Below are positions 16,883 through 26,137 of a stretch of 64,000 nt of DNA, one piece after another. Where the stretch lies: NCBI GenBank assembly GCA_023459055.1, contig JAEWVR010000031.1, forward strand, positions 310,001-374,000, given 5' to 3'. Each line of letters begins with the position of its first letter. The stretch's first letter is position 1. Source of the stretch: Fibrobacterota bacterium (GTDB lineage: Bacteria > Fibrobacterota > Chitinivibrionia > Chitinivibrionales > Chitinispirillaceae). Below the pieces are notes generated by a model. The model searched no databases, was not told the origin of the DNA, and saw only the letters and a list, made by a program, of their open reading frames with translations. The translations under genes and the position numbers were made by a program.

Positions 16883-17671
16883 ATGAAATCTATGCTTAAA
16901 CTTGCAGCTGGATCTGTTGTTTGTTTAAATCTGGTTGCATGTAATGCAGCAGAAACAGCCAAAGGTAAACCAATTGCGCTTAAAACAAAAAACGACAGTA
17001 TCAGCTACATGATCGGTCAGGATATTGGTAAATCATTTAAAAATATGAATATTGACACTGTTGTTTCCTTTTCGGTTCTTACAAAAGCTATCGAAAGTGC
17101 TATGAAAGGTCAGCCGTCACAGCTCACCGATGAACGCATTAGAGAAATTCAAACGAATTTCAGTGAGGATCTTCAAAAGAAACAAAAAGATGCGGCTGAA
17201 GCAAAAGCTGCCAGTAATAAAAAAACCGGTGAGGATTTCCTTGCTTCAAACAAGACTAAAGAAGGTGTTAAAACGACCGAAAGCGGACTTCAGTACATTG
17301 TTGTTAAAGAGGGAACCGGTGTAAATCCTGTTGCAACAGATAAAGTAAAAGTTCATTACAAAGGTACGCTTCTTGATGGAAAAGTGTTTGACAGCTCATA
17401 TGACCGTAAGGAACCAGCTGTATTTGGTTTGAATCAGGTAATCCCGGGATGGACTGAAGGTATCCAGCTTATGAAAGTCGGCAGCACCTATAAATTCTGG
17501 ATTCCATCAGACCTCGCTTATGGCGAACGTCAAGCAGGACAGGAAATCGGTCCAAATTCAACACTTTGCTTCGAAGTTGAACTTCTTGGCATCGAAAAAG
17601 ATTCTACTACAGCGCCAGCAGCACCTGCAGAGTCAGCAAAACCAGCAAAGCCATCAGTATCTAAAAAGTAA
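16883..17671 (+). CDS. FKBP-type peptidyl-prolyl isomerase lipoprotein
   Basis: 262 residues. The leader ends in a lipobox LVAC (Cys20). Residues ~35-130 are the FKBP N-terminal dimerisation domain with Lys/Ala-rich helices (SYMIGQDIGKSF). Residues ~135-240 are the FKBP catalytic domain (VKVHYKGTLLDGKVFDSS, VIPGWTEGIQLMKVGSTYKFWIPSDLAYGER). This is a Mip/FkpA-type architecture: a periplasmic, lipid-anchored foldase. The last ~20 residues are Ala/Pro/Lys repeats. AAAGGGA lies 8 nt before the start. A clear intrinsic terminator follows at 17705. Confidence 0.94.
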   Translation: MKSMLKLAAGSVVCLNLVACNAAETAKGKPIALKTKNDSISYMIGQDIGKSFKNMNIDTVVSFSVLTKAIESAMKGQPSQLTDERIREIQTNFSEDLQKKQKDAAEAKAASNKKTGEDFLASNKTKEGVKTTESGLQYIVVKEGTGVNPVATDKVKVHYKGTLLDGKVFDSSYDRKEPAVFGLNQVIPGWTEGIQLMKVGSTYKFWIPSDLAYGERQAGQEIGPNSTLCFEVELLGIEKDSTTAPAAPAESAKPAKPSVSKK

Positions 17672-17704
17672 TTTCAGGATAGCTGTTACCAGTTATAAAA
17701 AAGG

Positions 17705-17735
17705 GCTCTATCAAACGATGGAGCTTTTTTTTTTT
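17705..17735 (+). terminator. intrinsic terminator of the FKBP gene
   Basis: GGCTCTATC (17705-17713 region) pairs with GATGGAGC via a small AAAC loop and is followed by a run of 11 T (17725-17735). Confidence 0.85.
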
Positions 17736-17742
17736 GGAAGAA

Positions 17743-17769
17743 GTGACCATGTGACGCGTGACATGTGAC
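17743..17769. repeat. four GTGAC units in tandem
   Basis: GTGAC occurs at 17743, 17751, 17758 and 17765, that is every 7-8 nt, directly after the FKBP terminator. A looser set (GTGAC at 52466 and 52480, ATGAC at 52489) lies over the end of the GH57 gene. Confidence 0.6.
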
Positions 17770-17846
17770 AAGTCAAAGAATTAATTGCATTATTTTCAAC
17801 ATCTCACCATTACTAATTTACAGTAAGGGTAATCGGGTAAAATCTT

Positions 17847-19493
17847 ATGATAATCGGCATATGCGGAAATTGTGATCTGAAGGCACTGGCAGCTGCAATT
17901 GATACTATACGGCCAGAGTATGAAATAGTAACAGGTGATCCGCAGTACTGGATGTATGAGCTTCAGAACATTCCTCAGGATTTTGCTAACGCGGATTTTT
18001 TAATTCTTGCTCTTGACTGGATGATGTGTGTTCCAGCAATTTATGATTATACATGGGGTGATCATTTCGATGATACGCTTCAGGCATTTTCAACATTCTG
18101 CAGGTCGTTAACCGATGCGTTTGAACAATTAAAGCAAAAATCGCATTGTAAACTTTTACTTTTCACCCCCCCTACTCCGGTTAGTTTCCCAACCGGTTTT
18201 ATAACCCGTCTTCTTGACAATTCGCAATTGCAGCTATTTACATCAATACAAAACATTGTTAATGATATATGTAAATCGGTCACAGATTGCTATCCTGTTG
18301 ACATCAATTATATTGAGCACTCAGATTTTTCTGTGTCACCACATGAGAATAATGGTCACCAGACTTCACCGACTGTAAAGATTGCCATTCATTGTGTGAG
18401 AATGATCGATCAATTCGTAAAATACCCGTTAAAATGCATCATTCTCGACCTTGACAATACATTATGGGGTGGTGTTGCCGGAGAGAGTGAACTATCACTT
18501 CTTGTCCTTGATCCTCAGGGGGATGGCAAACCGTACTTTGACTTCCAGAAGGAGCTTTTAAAACTCTACAAACAGGGAATACTGCTTGCTGTTTGCAGCA
18601 AGAATAATACCTGTGATGCTCTGGAGATCATTGAAACTCATCCTCATATGGTCCTGAAACCATCAATGATTGCAGCATTCCGGATAAACTGGGATAACAA
18701 AGTACTTAACATTTTAAGTATCGCCCGAGAGCTTAATATCGGGTTGGACTCAATCATGTTCATTGACGATAATCCTTCAGAACGGGGATTAGTCAAAGAA
18801 ACCCTGCCCGATGTTGAGGTGCTTGAACTGCCGGAAGATCCTTGCGGGTACGTTGATACACTCAGGAGAAGCAGCCGGTTCTGGCCGATACAATTGACAA
18901 AAGATGATCTTAAGAAAAATGCATACTTTTCCATGGACAAATTACGGAAAAAGTCCCGGGATATAGAAACGAATATTGCAGACTTTTTACGCAAGTCCGG
19001 ACTTACAATTACAGTAAGTCAAACCGGCAAGGAATCGATGCCGCGTGTTGTACAGTTAATAAACAAAACGAATCAATTCAATTTAACCACGAAACGATTT
19101 ACACATTCAGAACTTGAAATGGTTAGTAAAGAACCATATACCTATCTTCTGCAGATGGAGATGCAGGACACATTTGGTGAGTATGGAATTATTGGCGTTT
19201 CATTAATCAGAAACTCGTTAATAGAACTTTTTCTTCTAAGCTGCAGAGTACTGGGTAAGGATGTTGAGGTTGCATTTCTTTCTGTAATATTACATTTTAT
19301 GAAAGATCGTGGAATCAGTGAAGCGACCGGAATATATATACCATCAGAGAAAAACATTCAGACTGCATCCTTTTATCGCAATTGCGGATTTACACTAAAA
19401 GAAAGCGTTGGTAAAAGTACTGTCTGGAGCAGAAATCTTTCAGAGCCGATAATCACAATACCGGACTGGTTTAAAGTTATTTGTAAGTTGTAA
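17847..19493 (+). CDS. FkbH-like HAD-superfamily protein with GNAT domain
   Basis: 548 residues in three parts. Residues ~1-180 resemble the SGNH-like N-terminal domain of FkbH proteins. Residues ~190-340 are the HAD/FkbH domain with the nucleophile motif ILDLDNTLWGGVAGE, AVCSKNN and FIDDNPSERG. Residues ~360-520 are a GNAT-like domain (NKTNQFNLTTKRF, ending CGFTLKESVGKSTVW). In polyketide pathways FkbH loads glyceryl units on an acyl-carrier protein; elsewhere FkbH-like proteins modify surface glycans. No carrier protein or synthase is nearby, so its substrate is unknown. A small gene follows 37 nt downstream and may be its partner. Confidence 0.85.
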   Translation: MIIGICGNCDLKALAAAIDTIRPEYEIVTGDPQYWMYELQNIPQDFANADFLILALDWMMCVPAIYDYTWGDHFDDTLQAFSTFCRSLTDAFEQLKQKSHCKLLLFTPPTPVSFPTGFITRLLDNSQLQLFTSIQNIVNDICKSVTDCYPVDINYIEHSDFSVSPHENNGHQTSPTVKIAIHCVRMIDQFVKYPLKCIILDLDNTLWGGVAGESELSLLVLDPQGDGKPYFDFQKELLKLYKQGILLAVCSKNNTCDALEIIETHPHMVLKPSMIAAFRINWDNKVLNILSIARELNIGLDSIMFIDDNPSERGLVKETLPDVEVLELPEDPCGYVDTLRRSSRFWPIQLTKDDLKKNAYFSMDKLRKKSRDIETNIADFLRKSGLTITVSQTGKESMPRVVQLINKTNQFNLTTKRFTHSELEMVSKEPYTYLLQMEMQDTFGEYGIIGVSLIRNSLIELFLLSCRVLGKDVEVAFLSVILHFMKDRGISEATGIYIPSEKNIQTASFYRNCGFTLKESVGKSTVWSRNLSEPIITIPDWFKVICKL

Positions 19494-19530
19494 AATGATA
19501 ATTTTCGAATTGTGAATGAGTGAGGATATC

Positions 19531-19893
19531 ATGATTGCAGAAATACCCGTACTGCCGTTTTCTTCATATATTGGCGGGCATTTTGAATACCTGCTTAAAG
19601 AACCTTTTGCAGAAGAAATCTGGAGTTATTTTACGAAAAAGGAAAGTATTCAATTGATGCTTGATGCTGTACAGGAAAAAAAGCCACCGCTCTGGCACCA
19701 TCTTGAATATATCGAGACCAATTACGGACACTATATTAAGTCTGATAAATTCCCTGATGATGATGTCGAGGTGATGATTAACAATATGATTAAACAGATT
19801 ATGGAAAAACTCGGCTACGAACATATTGCCTGCGGGATGTTGCGTCATGCAAAGTACATAAAACTTAGCGGAGTATACACAAAAAAACAATAA
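19531..19893 (+). CDS. protein of unknown function downstream of FkbH-like gene
   Basis: 120 residues. The start at 19531 is chosen because GAGG lies 5 nt upstream (19522-19525), whereas an ATG at 19516 has no ribosome site. The protein is soluble, acidic and rich in aromatic residues: PPLWHHLEYIETNYGHYI, a DDDVEVMINNMIKQIMEKLG helix, and CGMLRHAKYIKLSGVY at the end. I recognise no domain. The gap of 37 nt from the FkbH-like gene with the same orientation suggests co-transcription. It might be a partner or substrate-presenting protein for that enzyme, but nothing in its sequence shows a carrier-protein Ser motif. Confidence 0.7.
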   Translation: MIAEIPVLPFSSYIGGHFEYLLKEPFAEEIWSYFTKKESIQLMLDAVQEKKPPLWHHLEYIETNYGHYIKSDKFPDDDVEVMINNMIKQIMEKLGYEHIACGMLRHAKYIKLSGVYTKKQ

Positions 19894-20050
19894 CCACTTT
19901 TTGCAATTTTATTCAAACACACTCTTTGGGCAACAGTGTAACGGATACTGGAGGTTAAGCGCTCAAGGTGACTTGTATACAATGGCTGTTTATAATTCCT
20001 GCCTGAGTTAATTATCATCAGGAGACTGATATCTGAAACATTAGACATAC

Positions 20051-20166
20051 TGTATCCTAAAAATCTGATATATTTTCGTGCAAGATATCTTTTTTCATTA
20101 ATTTCAATGCATTACATGAAAAATCTGTATCCTGTCAGGATACAGATTTTATTATCGTATCGATAC
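20051..20166. promoter_or_regulatory. operator-like palindromes upstream of the TIGR02147 gene
   Basis: A perfect inverted repeat with 15-nt arms lies at 20120-20134 and 20136-20150, around TGTATCC/GGATACA. A further TGTATCCT copy lies at 20051-20058, and the palindrome GTATCGATAC at 20157-20166, 41 nt before the start codon. The shared GTATC/GATAC half-sites suggest binding sites for a dimeric regulator, possibly the TIGR02147 protein itself. The long palindrome could alternatively terminate transcription from the left, although it lies 225 nt beyond the last stop. Confidence 0.5.
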
Positions 20167-20207
20167 AATTTCTGCTAAACCAGCAAATATTACATATATT
20201 ATGGTCT

Positions 20208-21062
20208 ATGCGTTCAATATTTGAATATATGGATTATAGGAAATTTCTTGCAGATTATTATGCATTTAAAAAGAATGCAAATAGAAATTTCTCATATCGG
20301 GTGTTTAACGCCAAAGCCGGGATATCATCGCCGGTATTTTTCAAACTTGTCATTGATGGCAAGCGTAATCTTGGTACATCATCAATTGACAAATTTGCTG
20401 CAGCTCTCAATCTTAATAAAAAAGAAACTGTCTATTTTAAGAAGCTTGTTCTTTTTGATCAATCGGACAATCCTGAAGAGAAGCAGGAGCATTATGCAGT
20501 AATCAGATCGATGCGCAATATGGTATCAGAGAAAGCACTGACCAACGCACAGTATGAGTATTTCAGCAACTGGTATAACGTTGTCATACGAGAACTTGTT
20601 ACGCTGTATAATTTCCAGGATGACTATCAACTGCTCGCAGACGCAGTACGGCCATCAATAACATCGTCTGAAGCCAAAGCTTCAGTTGAACTTCTTTTAA
20701 AACTGAATCTTATTAAAAAGAATGATCATGGCATATATGAACAGGTAGATACAGCTATCGCTGCTGATGGTGACATTGGACTTATCGCAATCCGTCATTT
20801 TAACCGGAGCATGCTTCTTAAAGCAGCCAAAGCTATCGATGAAATTAACCGGAACGAACGTCATATTTCTGGATTGACAATTGGAATATCAAAATCACTT
20901 TATTCTGTTCTTGATGTAGAGATAACAGCTTTCAAGGAACGAATTGTTTCTCTTGTTAACCGGGATGAAAATAGCAGCGCTGTATACCAGTTAAATATTC
21001 AGCTCTTTCCAGTAAGTACTCATGCTGATGAAATTAAGACAAAGGGCAGGAATATAAAGTGA
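20208..21062 (+). CDS. TIGR02147 family protein (putative DNA-binding regulator)
   Basis: 284 residues opening with SIFEYMDYRKFLADYYAFKK, then SYRVFNAKAGISSPVFFKLVIDGKRNLG. These form the HTH-like N-terminal block that defines TIGR02147, a family expanded in Fibrobacter succinogenes relatives. The C-terminal two thirds are helical with a winged segment (VELLLKLNLIKKNDHGIYEQ) and end in an effector-like domain that includes QLNIQLFPVS. The gene overlaps the next (a surface lipoprotein) by 4 nt (GTGA). No Shine-Dalgarno is visible before ATG 20208. Probable role: a transcription regulator of its own operon. Effector unknown. Confidence 0.85.
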   Translation: MRSIFEYMDYRKFLADYYAFKKNANRNFSYRVFNAKAGISSPVFFKLVIDGKRNLGTSSIDKFAAALNLNKKETVYFKKLVLFDQSDNPEEKQEHYAVIRSMRNMVSEKALTNAQYEYFSNWYNVVIRELVTLYNFQDDYQLLADAVRPSITSSEAKASVELLLKLNLIKKNDHGIYEQVDTAIAADGDIGLIAIRHFNRSMLLKAAKAIDEINRNERHISGLTIGISKSLYSVLDVEITAFKERIVSLVNRDENSSAVYQLNIQLFPVSTHADEIKTKGRNIK

Positions 21063-22723
21063 AAAAGCGCATAACAGTACTATTACTCATCACTATATTC
21101 ATTTGTCAATGTGGTATGGGGCCTGATTTTTCCGGAGGATCAACTAACACCGGAAATGCACGTATCGCAGGAGTTCTGATCAATAATGACGGTACAAAGG
21201 CATCACAAGCTCTTGTTTTCTGCATGCCATCAGATTATATCCCTGGTATTTCTAAAAGCAGTACTATCTATCAAGCTATCACAAATGACAGTGGTTTATA
21301 CATATTTGATTCACTTAATAGTGGTTCTTTTACTATCACCGCAAATCATCCATTACGTGCAACCCGTTCTTATTTCTCATGTTCTATCAATGACAGTGAT
21401 GACGTAAAACTTCCTGATGATACACTTGACACTCCAGGATATTTACGGATTGCAATTCCTGATAATGCAGATTTTTCCAGAGGATTCTTTTACATTCCGG
21501 GTACAAATATTGCATCAAGCCACATTACCAAAACCCTGGATAATCATGTATATCTTGACTCTGTTCCGCAAGGTATAATTGAGTCAATTAAATTTCTCTC
21601 ATTAGATGATTCATCATCACGAACGATCCGGTATCATGTACCGGTATTGGGTGGTGACACTCTTGAATTAAGCAACATAGCATGGAAACATGCAATATCA
21701 ATACAGTTAAATACAACAGAAACGGGGGCAAATATCCCCTCCAATGTAACAGGATTCCCGGTTCTGATCCGTTTATCGAAAAGTAACTTTGACTTTTCAC
21801 AGGCAAGTCCTGATGGCTCTGATCTCAAGTTTACAAAAAAAGACAACACAGTGTTGCCGTTTGAGATTGAATTCTGGGACACAGTTTCATCAAAAGCTGT
21901 ATTATGGGTAAAGGTTGATACCGTCTACGGGAATAACGACAAACAATCAATCACCATGTATTATGGTAATCCAGCTATTTCAACGTCACGAATGTATTCG
22001 CCTGTATTTGATTCTTCCAGTGGTTATACGGGAGTATGGCATCTTGGGGATACGTCAAATGTACTGACAGATGCATCAGTGAATCAATTTACAGGAACAA
22101 GACAAGGAACATTTCAACAACGACCTGGAATGATAGGAATGTGTCAATTAAGTGCAGACAGCACAGGATATGGAGATTTCGGAAATATTCTAAATCCGGG
22201 AATGAGCAATTTTACAATAAGCGCATGGTACAAACGCACCGGTACAGGGCTGAATACCATTATCGCTAAAAGCCCGGGTTTTGGTGCTTCCCCATCAGCA
22301 ACATACGGTTGGAGCATAGGATTTAATTATTTTGACCAGTTTCATTGCATAATTGCCACCGATGGATACGCATGGGGTGATAATGGAACCTTCAATTTTT
22401 ACACAATGCTTGGATTGAATGATACTACCACATGGCACAATGTTACTGTTGTGATTGACAGGTCAGATAATAGCAATTGCAAGTTATATTTTGACGGAAT
22501 CAGTCAGCTATATTATTCTTCAGGTGACATTCGAACTGTTGGAACTATTTCCAATACCGATAATCTTCGGATTGGGACAGATGCAAGTAGTAAATATACA
22601 TTTAAAGGATATATTGACGAATGCACGATGGCATATACGGCGCGCTCTGCAGACTGGGTAAAACTGTGCTTTATGAATCAACGTAGTGATGACAAGCTGG
22701 TAAGATTCAAGCACTATTTTTAA
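21059..22723 (+). CDS. surface lipoprotein with DUF2341 and LamG/concanavalin-like domains
   Basis: 554 residues from a GTG start that overlaps the regulator gene by 4 nt. The leader ends in a Cys-containing lipobox (ICQC), then comes the GGSTNTGNARIAGVL segment. Residues ~35-110 resemble a carboxypeptidase-regulatory/CnaB-like beta-sandwich. Residues ~220-310 are DUF2341 (FPVLIRLSKSNFDFSQ, PFEIEFWD, VLWVKVD, ITMYYGNP). Residues ~325-550 are a LamG-type jelly roll (GVWHLGD, FTISAWYKR, WHNVTVVID, LRIGTD, GYIDECTM). Such domains bind glycans. It may bind polysaccharide at the cell surface under control of the upstream regulator. No catalytic domain seen. Confidence 0.83.
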   Translation: MKKRITVLLLITIFICQCGMGPDFSGGSTNTGNARIAGVLINNDGTKASQALVFCMPSDYIPGISKSSTIYQAITNDSGLYIFDSLNSGSFTITANHPLRATRSYFSCSINDSDDVKLPDDTLDTPGYLRIAIPDNADFSRGFFYIPGTNIASSHITKTLDNHVYLDSVPQGIIESIKFLSLDDSSSRTIRYHVPVLGGDTLELSNIAWKHAISIQLNTTETGANIPSNVTGFPVLIRLSKSNFDFSQASPDGSDLKFTKKDNTVLPFEIEFWDTVSSKAVLWVKVDTVYGNNDKQSITMYYGNPAISTSRMYSPVFDSSSGYTGVWHLGDTSNVLTDASVNQFTGTRQGTFQQRPGMIGMCQLSADSTGYGDFGNILNPGMSNFTISAWYKRTGTGLNTIIAKSPGFGASPSATYGWSIGFNYFDQFHCIIATDGYAWGDNGTFNFYTMLGLNDTTTWHNVTVVIDRSDNSNCKLYFDGISQLYYSSGDIRTVGTISNTDNLRIGTDASSKYTFKGYIDECTMAYTARSADWVKLCFMNQRSDDKLVRFKHYF

Positions 22724-23582
22724 TATAGTTTTTACAGAGTATACAAAAACTTTTATAACCAATAATTGGAGTATGATTCATCCGGGTGAAAAAGGTACTC
22801 AATGCTCAAGTTAACAAATAGCAGTAGTTATTTTTCATCTGTCAAATTTAGATAAAGGATACGCTCACAATACAATCAAATTTCCAGTCCGGCAAGAATT
22901 TATCTCTGTGCCCCCTCACAAGATTTCTACCGGCTGGAAATTTGATACTTTTATCTTCAAAACTGCACGGGATTATTTTTTACAAAAGCCATTAAAGAAG
23001 AAATAATCGTTTGTTTTTGTTATTGAATCGCGAGAGCTGTCATGATTGCCTATTTGATTGTTCAACGAAAGATTATGTATTTACATTATGCAATTTACTA
23101 AACACCTGATACTGCAATTACCCTCTTATGAAACCGGGGGAGGTTCTGACACCGAAATCTGATTAAAGAAATGCACTCAATTGCTGCGATGTACATAACG
23201 TATGAACTAAAAGATCCGGATTCCCTCCATAAGACGAACGAAGTAACCGCGATCTCAGGACGGGAAGTCGGAATGGATGCAACCGCAATATTCATCCGTG
23301 TAACTATTGGTGGTAATTTTATTATTCAATCTGAATCTGGCAAAGTAACTAACTTTTACAATAGAACTTCCGCTAATGCAACATTATGCTTGACGTTACT
23401 TGACGTTATTAGCATATACATTCATTCTACTATCACGAACATCCAGCACTCTTGAATTTATTACTACATTCTGTTGCTTTTATCTGCTCCGATTTTTAAG
23501 TTGTATTTTTAAGTGGTATAATTTATATAGCAAGACAAATTGCAATCCCTTCAAATAATTAATTTCCTGGAAAGGAATGTAC
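22724..23582. other. long non-coding gap with an 18-nt inverted repeat
   Basis: About 860 nt without a supported gene. An inverted repeat lies at 22875-22892 and 22930-22946: ATCAAATTTCCAG-T-CCGG pairs with CCGG-CTGGAAATTTGAT with one bulged T, and a 37-nt loop. It could be a structured RNA or an operator. Opposed short reading frames near 23098-23455 have no ribosome sites and no family I recognise. The last 30 nt carry the ribosome site of the symporter gene. Confidence 0.4.
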
Positions 23583-24965
23583 ATGAAAGCCACTCAAAGT
23601 GAGCGTGTATTGCAAAATGAACTAAAAATCCCGCTTTCTATTAAAATTGCTTATGGTTCAGGTGATATTGTCAATGGATTGGCATTTAATACCATTAATT
23701 TTTTCTATCTTTTTTTTCTTAATGCGATAGTCGGACTTCCACCCTATCTTGCTGGGCTTGTTTTACTTATCGGCAGAATCTGGGATGGCTTTACCGATCC
23801 TGTAATGGGTATGATTGTTGACAACACAAAATCAAAATCCGGAAAACATCGCTTCTGGCTTATCATAGCTATTGTTCCGTTTATCGTAACATTTTTTCTC
23901 CTCTGGTTGGATTTCCCCGGTTCCGACATTTCCCGTTTTGTAATATACTCATTCTTATTTGTACTTTTTTCAACTGCGTTTACAATGTTTAATATTCCCT
24001 ATGGAAGTATGACTGCTGATCTTACGCACGATTATAACGAACGTACATCAATCACCGCTGTCAGAATGGTATTTTCCCTTTTAGCAATGATTATCGGTGC
24101 TGGTCTCACCCAGATTCTGGCCGGATCAAAGAGTCTTGGTTATCCCGGTATGGCTGCAATCTATTGTTTTGTAATGTTCATATCAGGGCTTACCGCTTAC
24201 TTCTCAACAAAAGGGCACGATATTGTGATCAGTAAATCAGATGGTATCAGACTCAGGATCTGGCTTGATGCATTTAAAAATAAGCCTTTTGTTCTTCTGG
24301 TTTCATCATACTTACTTCTAACGATTGCTACGACAGGTGTATCCGGCATCTTTATTTACTATGTCAAGTATACACTTCAAATGACAAGTAATATTCAGTC
24401 GAGTATAATCATGGGTGTATTGGTAATAGCATCAATTGCAGCATTACCCTTATGGGCATTGGTGTCAAACGCGTTCAGTAAAAAGATAGCATTATTTACC
24501 GGTATGGCTGTATTCGGAAGTGGCCTTATCGGTATAATCTTTACAGGACTGAACTACGGACAAGTACTATTTTATACACTCGCTGTAATCTGCGGTATCG
24601 GATTGTCATCTTTTTTTATAGTTCTTTGGTCTATGATTCCTGATGTCGTTGAGTATGGACAGCTTCAAAGTGGCCAACGTCATGCGGGTATTTATTACGG
24701 GTTATGGTTTTTCGTGCAGAAACTGGGTATGGCATTAAGTGCAACAATCAACGGTTGGGTTCTGACCTGGAGTGGATTCAAACAGGAACAGGGAGGACGT
24801 ATTCTTGAACAGTCTATTGACGCAATACGGGGTATTAATGCACTGCTGGTATGGATACCCATTGCATTCATTATCATTGGACTAATTATTCTTTACTTTT
24901 ATCCTATTGACGCAACAAAACATGCCGAAATCCGCAAAGAGCTTTTTAAACGGGAAATGATCTGA
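23583..24965 (+). CDS. GPH-family (glycoside/pentoside/hexuronide) cation symporter
   Basis: 460 residues with 12 predicted membrane segments. The N-terminal part shows the GPH/MelB pattern: IAYGSGDIVNGLAF, LVLLIGRIWDGFTDPVMGMIVDNTKSKSGKHRFWLI, and FNIPYGSMTADLTHDYNERT. The Asp residues in the first segments are those expected for sodium or proton coupling. The inner membrane protein probably imports an oligosaccharide or glycoside. The start at 23583 has GGAAAGGA 7 nt upstream; the ATG six nt earlier is too close to it. A membrane acyltransferase gene follows 35 nt later on the same strand. Confidence 0.9.
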   Translation: MKATQSERVLQNELKIPLSIKIAYGSGDIVNGLAFNTINFFYLFFLNAIVGLPPYLAGLVLLIGRIWDGFTDPVMGMIVDNTKSKSGKHRFWLIIAIVPFIVTFFLLWLDFPGSDISRFVIYSFLFVLFSTAFTMFNIPYGSMTADLTHDYNERTSITAVRMVFSLLAMIIGAGLTQILAGSKSLGYPGMAAIYCFVMFISGLTAYFSTKGHDIVISKSDGIRLRIWLDAFKNKPFVLLVSSYLLLTIATTGVSGIFIYYVKYTLQMTSNIQSSIIMGVLVIASIAALPLWALVSNAFSKKIALFTGMAVFGSGLIGIIFTGLNYGQVLFYTLAVICGIGLSSFFIVLWSMIPDVVEYGQLQSGQRHAGIYYGLWFFVQKLGMALSATINGWVLTWSGFKQEQGGRILEQSIDAIRGINALLVWIPIAFIIIGLIILYFYPIDATKHAEIRKELFKREMI

Positions 24966-25000
24966 AATCACTAACACCCTAACAATACGGTTGCACTGCA

Positions 25001-25750
25001 ATGAAAAAATTTCTTTTAATGATCATTAAATCACCTTTGATTAGCGGACTATTAACATCTATGACTAATATATTCTATGGTCTCGTTGTCGGTACAGCAT
25101 TATTTCCCGGACTCGTTATCATCATTAAAACCTGGAAGTATCTCCCGGATCATGAATCATATAAATCAATATTACTCCTCGCACTCGCATGTGGATTAAG
25201 TATAATTGTTTTCTTTTCATGGGGGGTAATTCTCTTTGGTTCACTAATAAGATTAATCTCCACTGGCATTAAAGCTGGAACATATCCGGTTTCATCAATA
25301 ACTATGTTGCGATGGCTTTTATACAGCGGTCTTTACAACATTGCTGGCTATATGATTCTTCAGTTTATTCCGATGAGTTTTCTTCTGCGTCTTTTTTTCC
25401 GTATTGTTGGAGCAAAAATCGGAAAAAATGTACAGATAAATACATGGTTTCTTAATGATGCCTACCTGCTTGAAATCGGTGATAATGTTGTTATTGGCGG
25501 GAAAACAGATGTTTCCTGTCATACCTTCGAAAGGGGAAAATTGTTACTTGACAATATTAAAATCGGCAATAATTCTGCAATCGGACAGCATTGCTATATC
25601 AGTCCGGGAGTTGTTATCAATGAAAACAGTGTCATAGGTCAGTATTCATTTGTCCGTAAAAACACAATCATTCCATCTAAAACCATTCTTTCGGCAATAG
25701 CCGGCCTACCAATTCGTCAAGTAGTGAAAATAGAAAAAGAAGATATCTGA
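25001..25750 (+). CDS. membrane-anchored hexapeptide-repeat acyltransferase
   Basis: 249 residues. Four hydrophobic segments (about residues 14-40, 60-85, 100-120, and 125-140) precede a left-handed beta-helix region from ~145: repeated [IV]G-x-x-[AV] turns (KIGKNVQINT, EIGDNVVIGG, KIGNNSAIGQHCYISPGVVIN, SVIGQYSFV). This matches acyltransferases that modify surface polysaccharides or peptidoglycan, and resembles the C-terminal part of Pls/capsule-type enzymes. The His in SCHTFERG could be catalytic. Acceptor unknown. It lies 35 nt after the GPH symporter; co-transcription is plausible but a functional link is not obvious. Confidence 0.75.
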   Translation: MKKFLLMIIKSPLISGLLTSMTNIFYGLVVGTALFPGLVIIIKTWKYLPDHESYKSILLLALACGLSIIVFFSWGVILFGSLIRLISTGIKAGTYPVSSITMLRWLLYSGLYNIAGYMILQFIPMSFLLRLFFRIVGAKIGKNVQINTWFLNDAYLLEIGDNVVIGGKTDVSCHTFERGKLLLDNIKIGNNSAIGQHCYISPGVVINENSVIGQYSFVRKNTIIPSKTILSAIAGLPIRQVVKIEKEDI

Positions 25751-26137
25751 TATTTGCCGATTGGTGCCAGATCTTCATCACGCTGGAGTGATTATTCAAG
25801 GTTTTATATTGTTTCTGGCAAACACACTCCTCAACGAAACCCATTTATCCTGATCACCACACAGAATTTAATATTCAAATAATAGCAGGTCAATACACAG
25901 CAATTTCTTCTAAAAATCCAGGCAAATGCAATAATATTGTAGAGTTTTACCAGATCCGAATTGTATGATAATGGTTAAATTGCTGTTAATATTGTGTATA
26001 TTCTTTCAACCTTGCCGGATATCAGGCAGATTATTCTGTCAGATTTATTTATCGCATGCAGCTCCGGCTGGTGTTCACAAAAGCAGATTTATCGTAAGGC
26101 ACGATGTATATTCGATGCCTCATAGAGGATAGTATTT
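25751..26137. other. intergenic region, nothing recognised
   Basis: About 390 nt, AT-rich. No coding frame, hairpin with T-run or promoter that I can support. The leader mini-ORF of the SemiSWEET gene starts at its right end. Confidence 0.3.

Noticed and set aside
23098..23455. Opposed reading frames in the gap before the GPH symporter
   Set aside because: No ribosome sites, no recognised family, and the plus and minus frames overlap each other; composition fits shadow frames.
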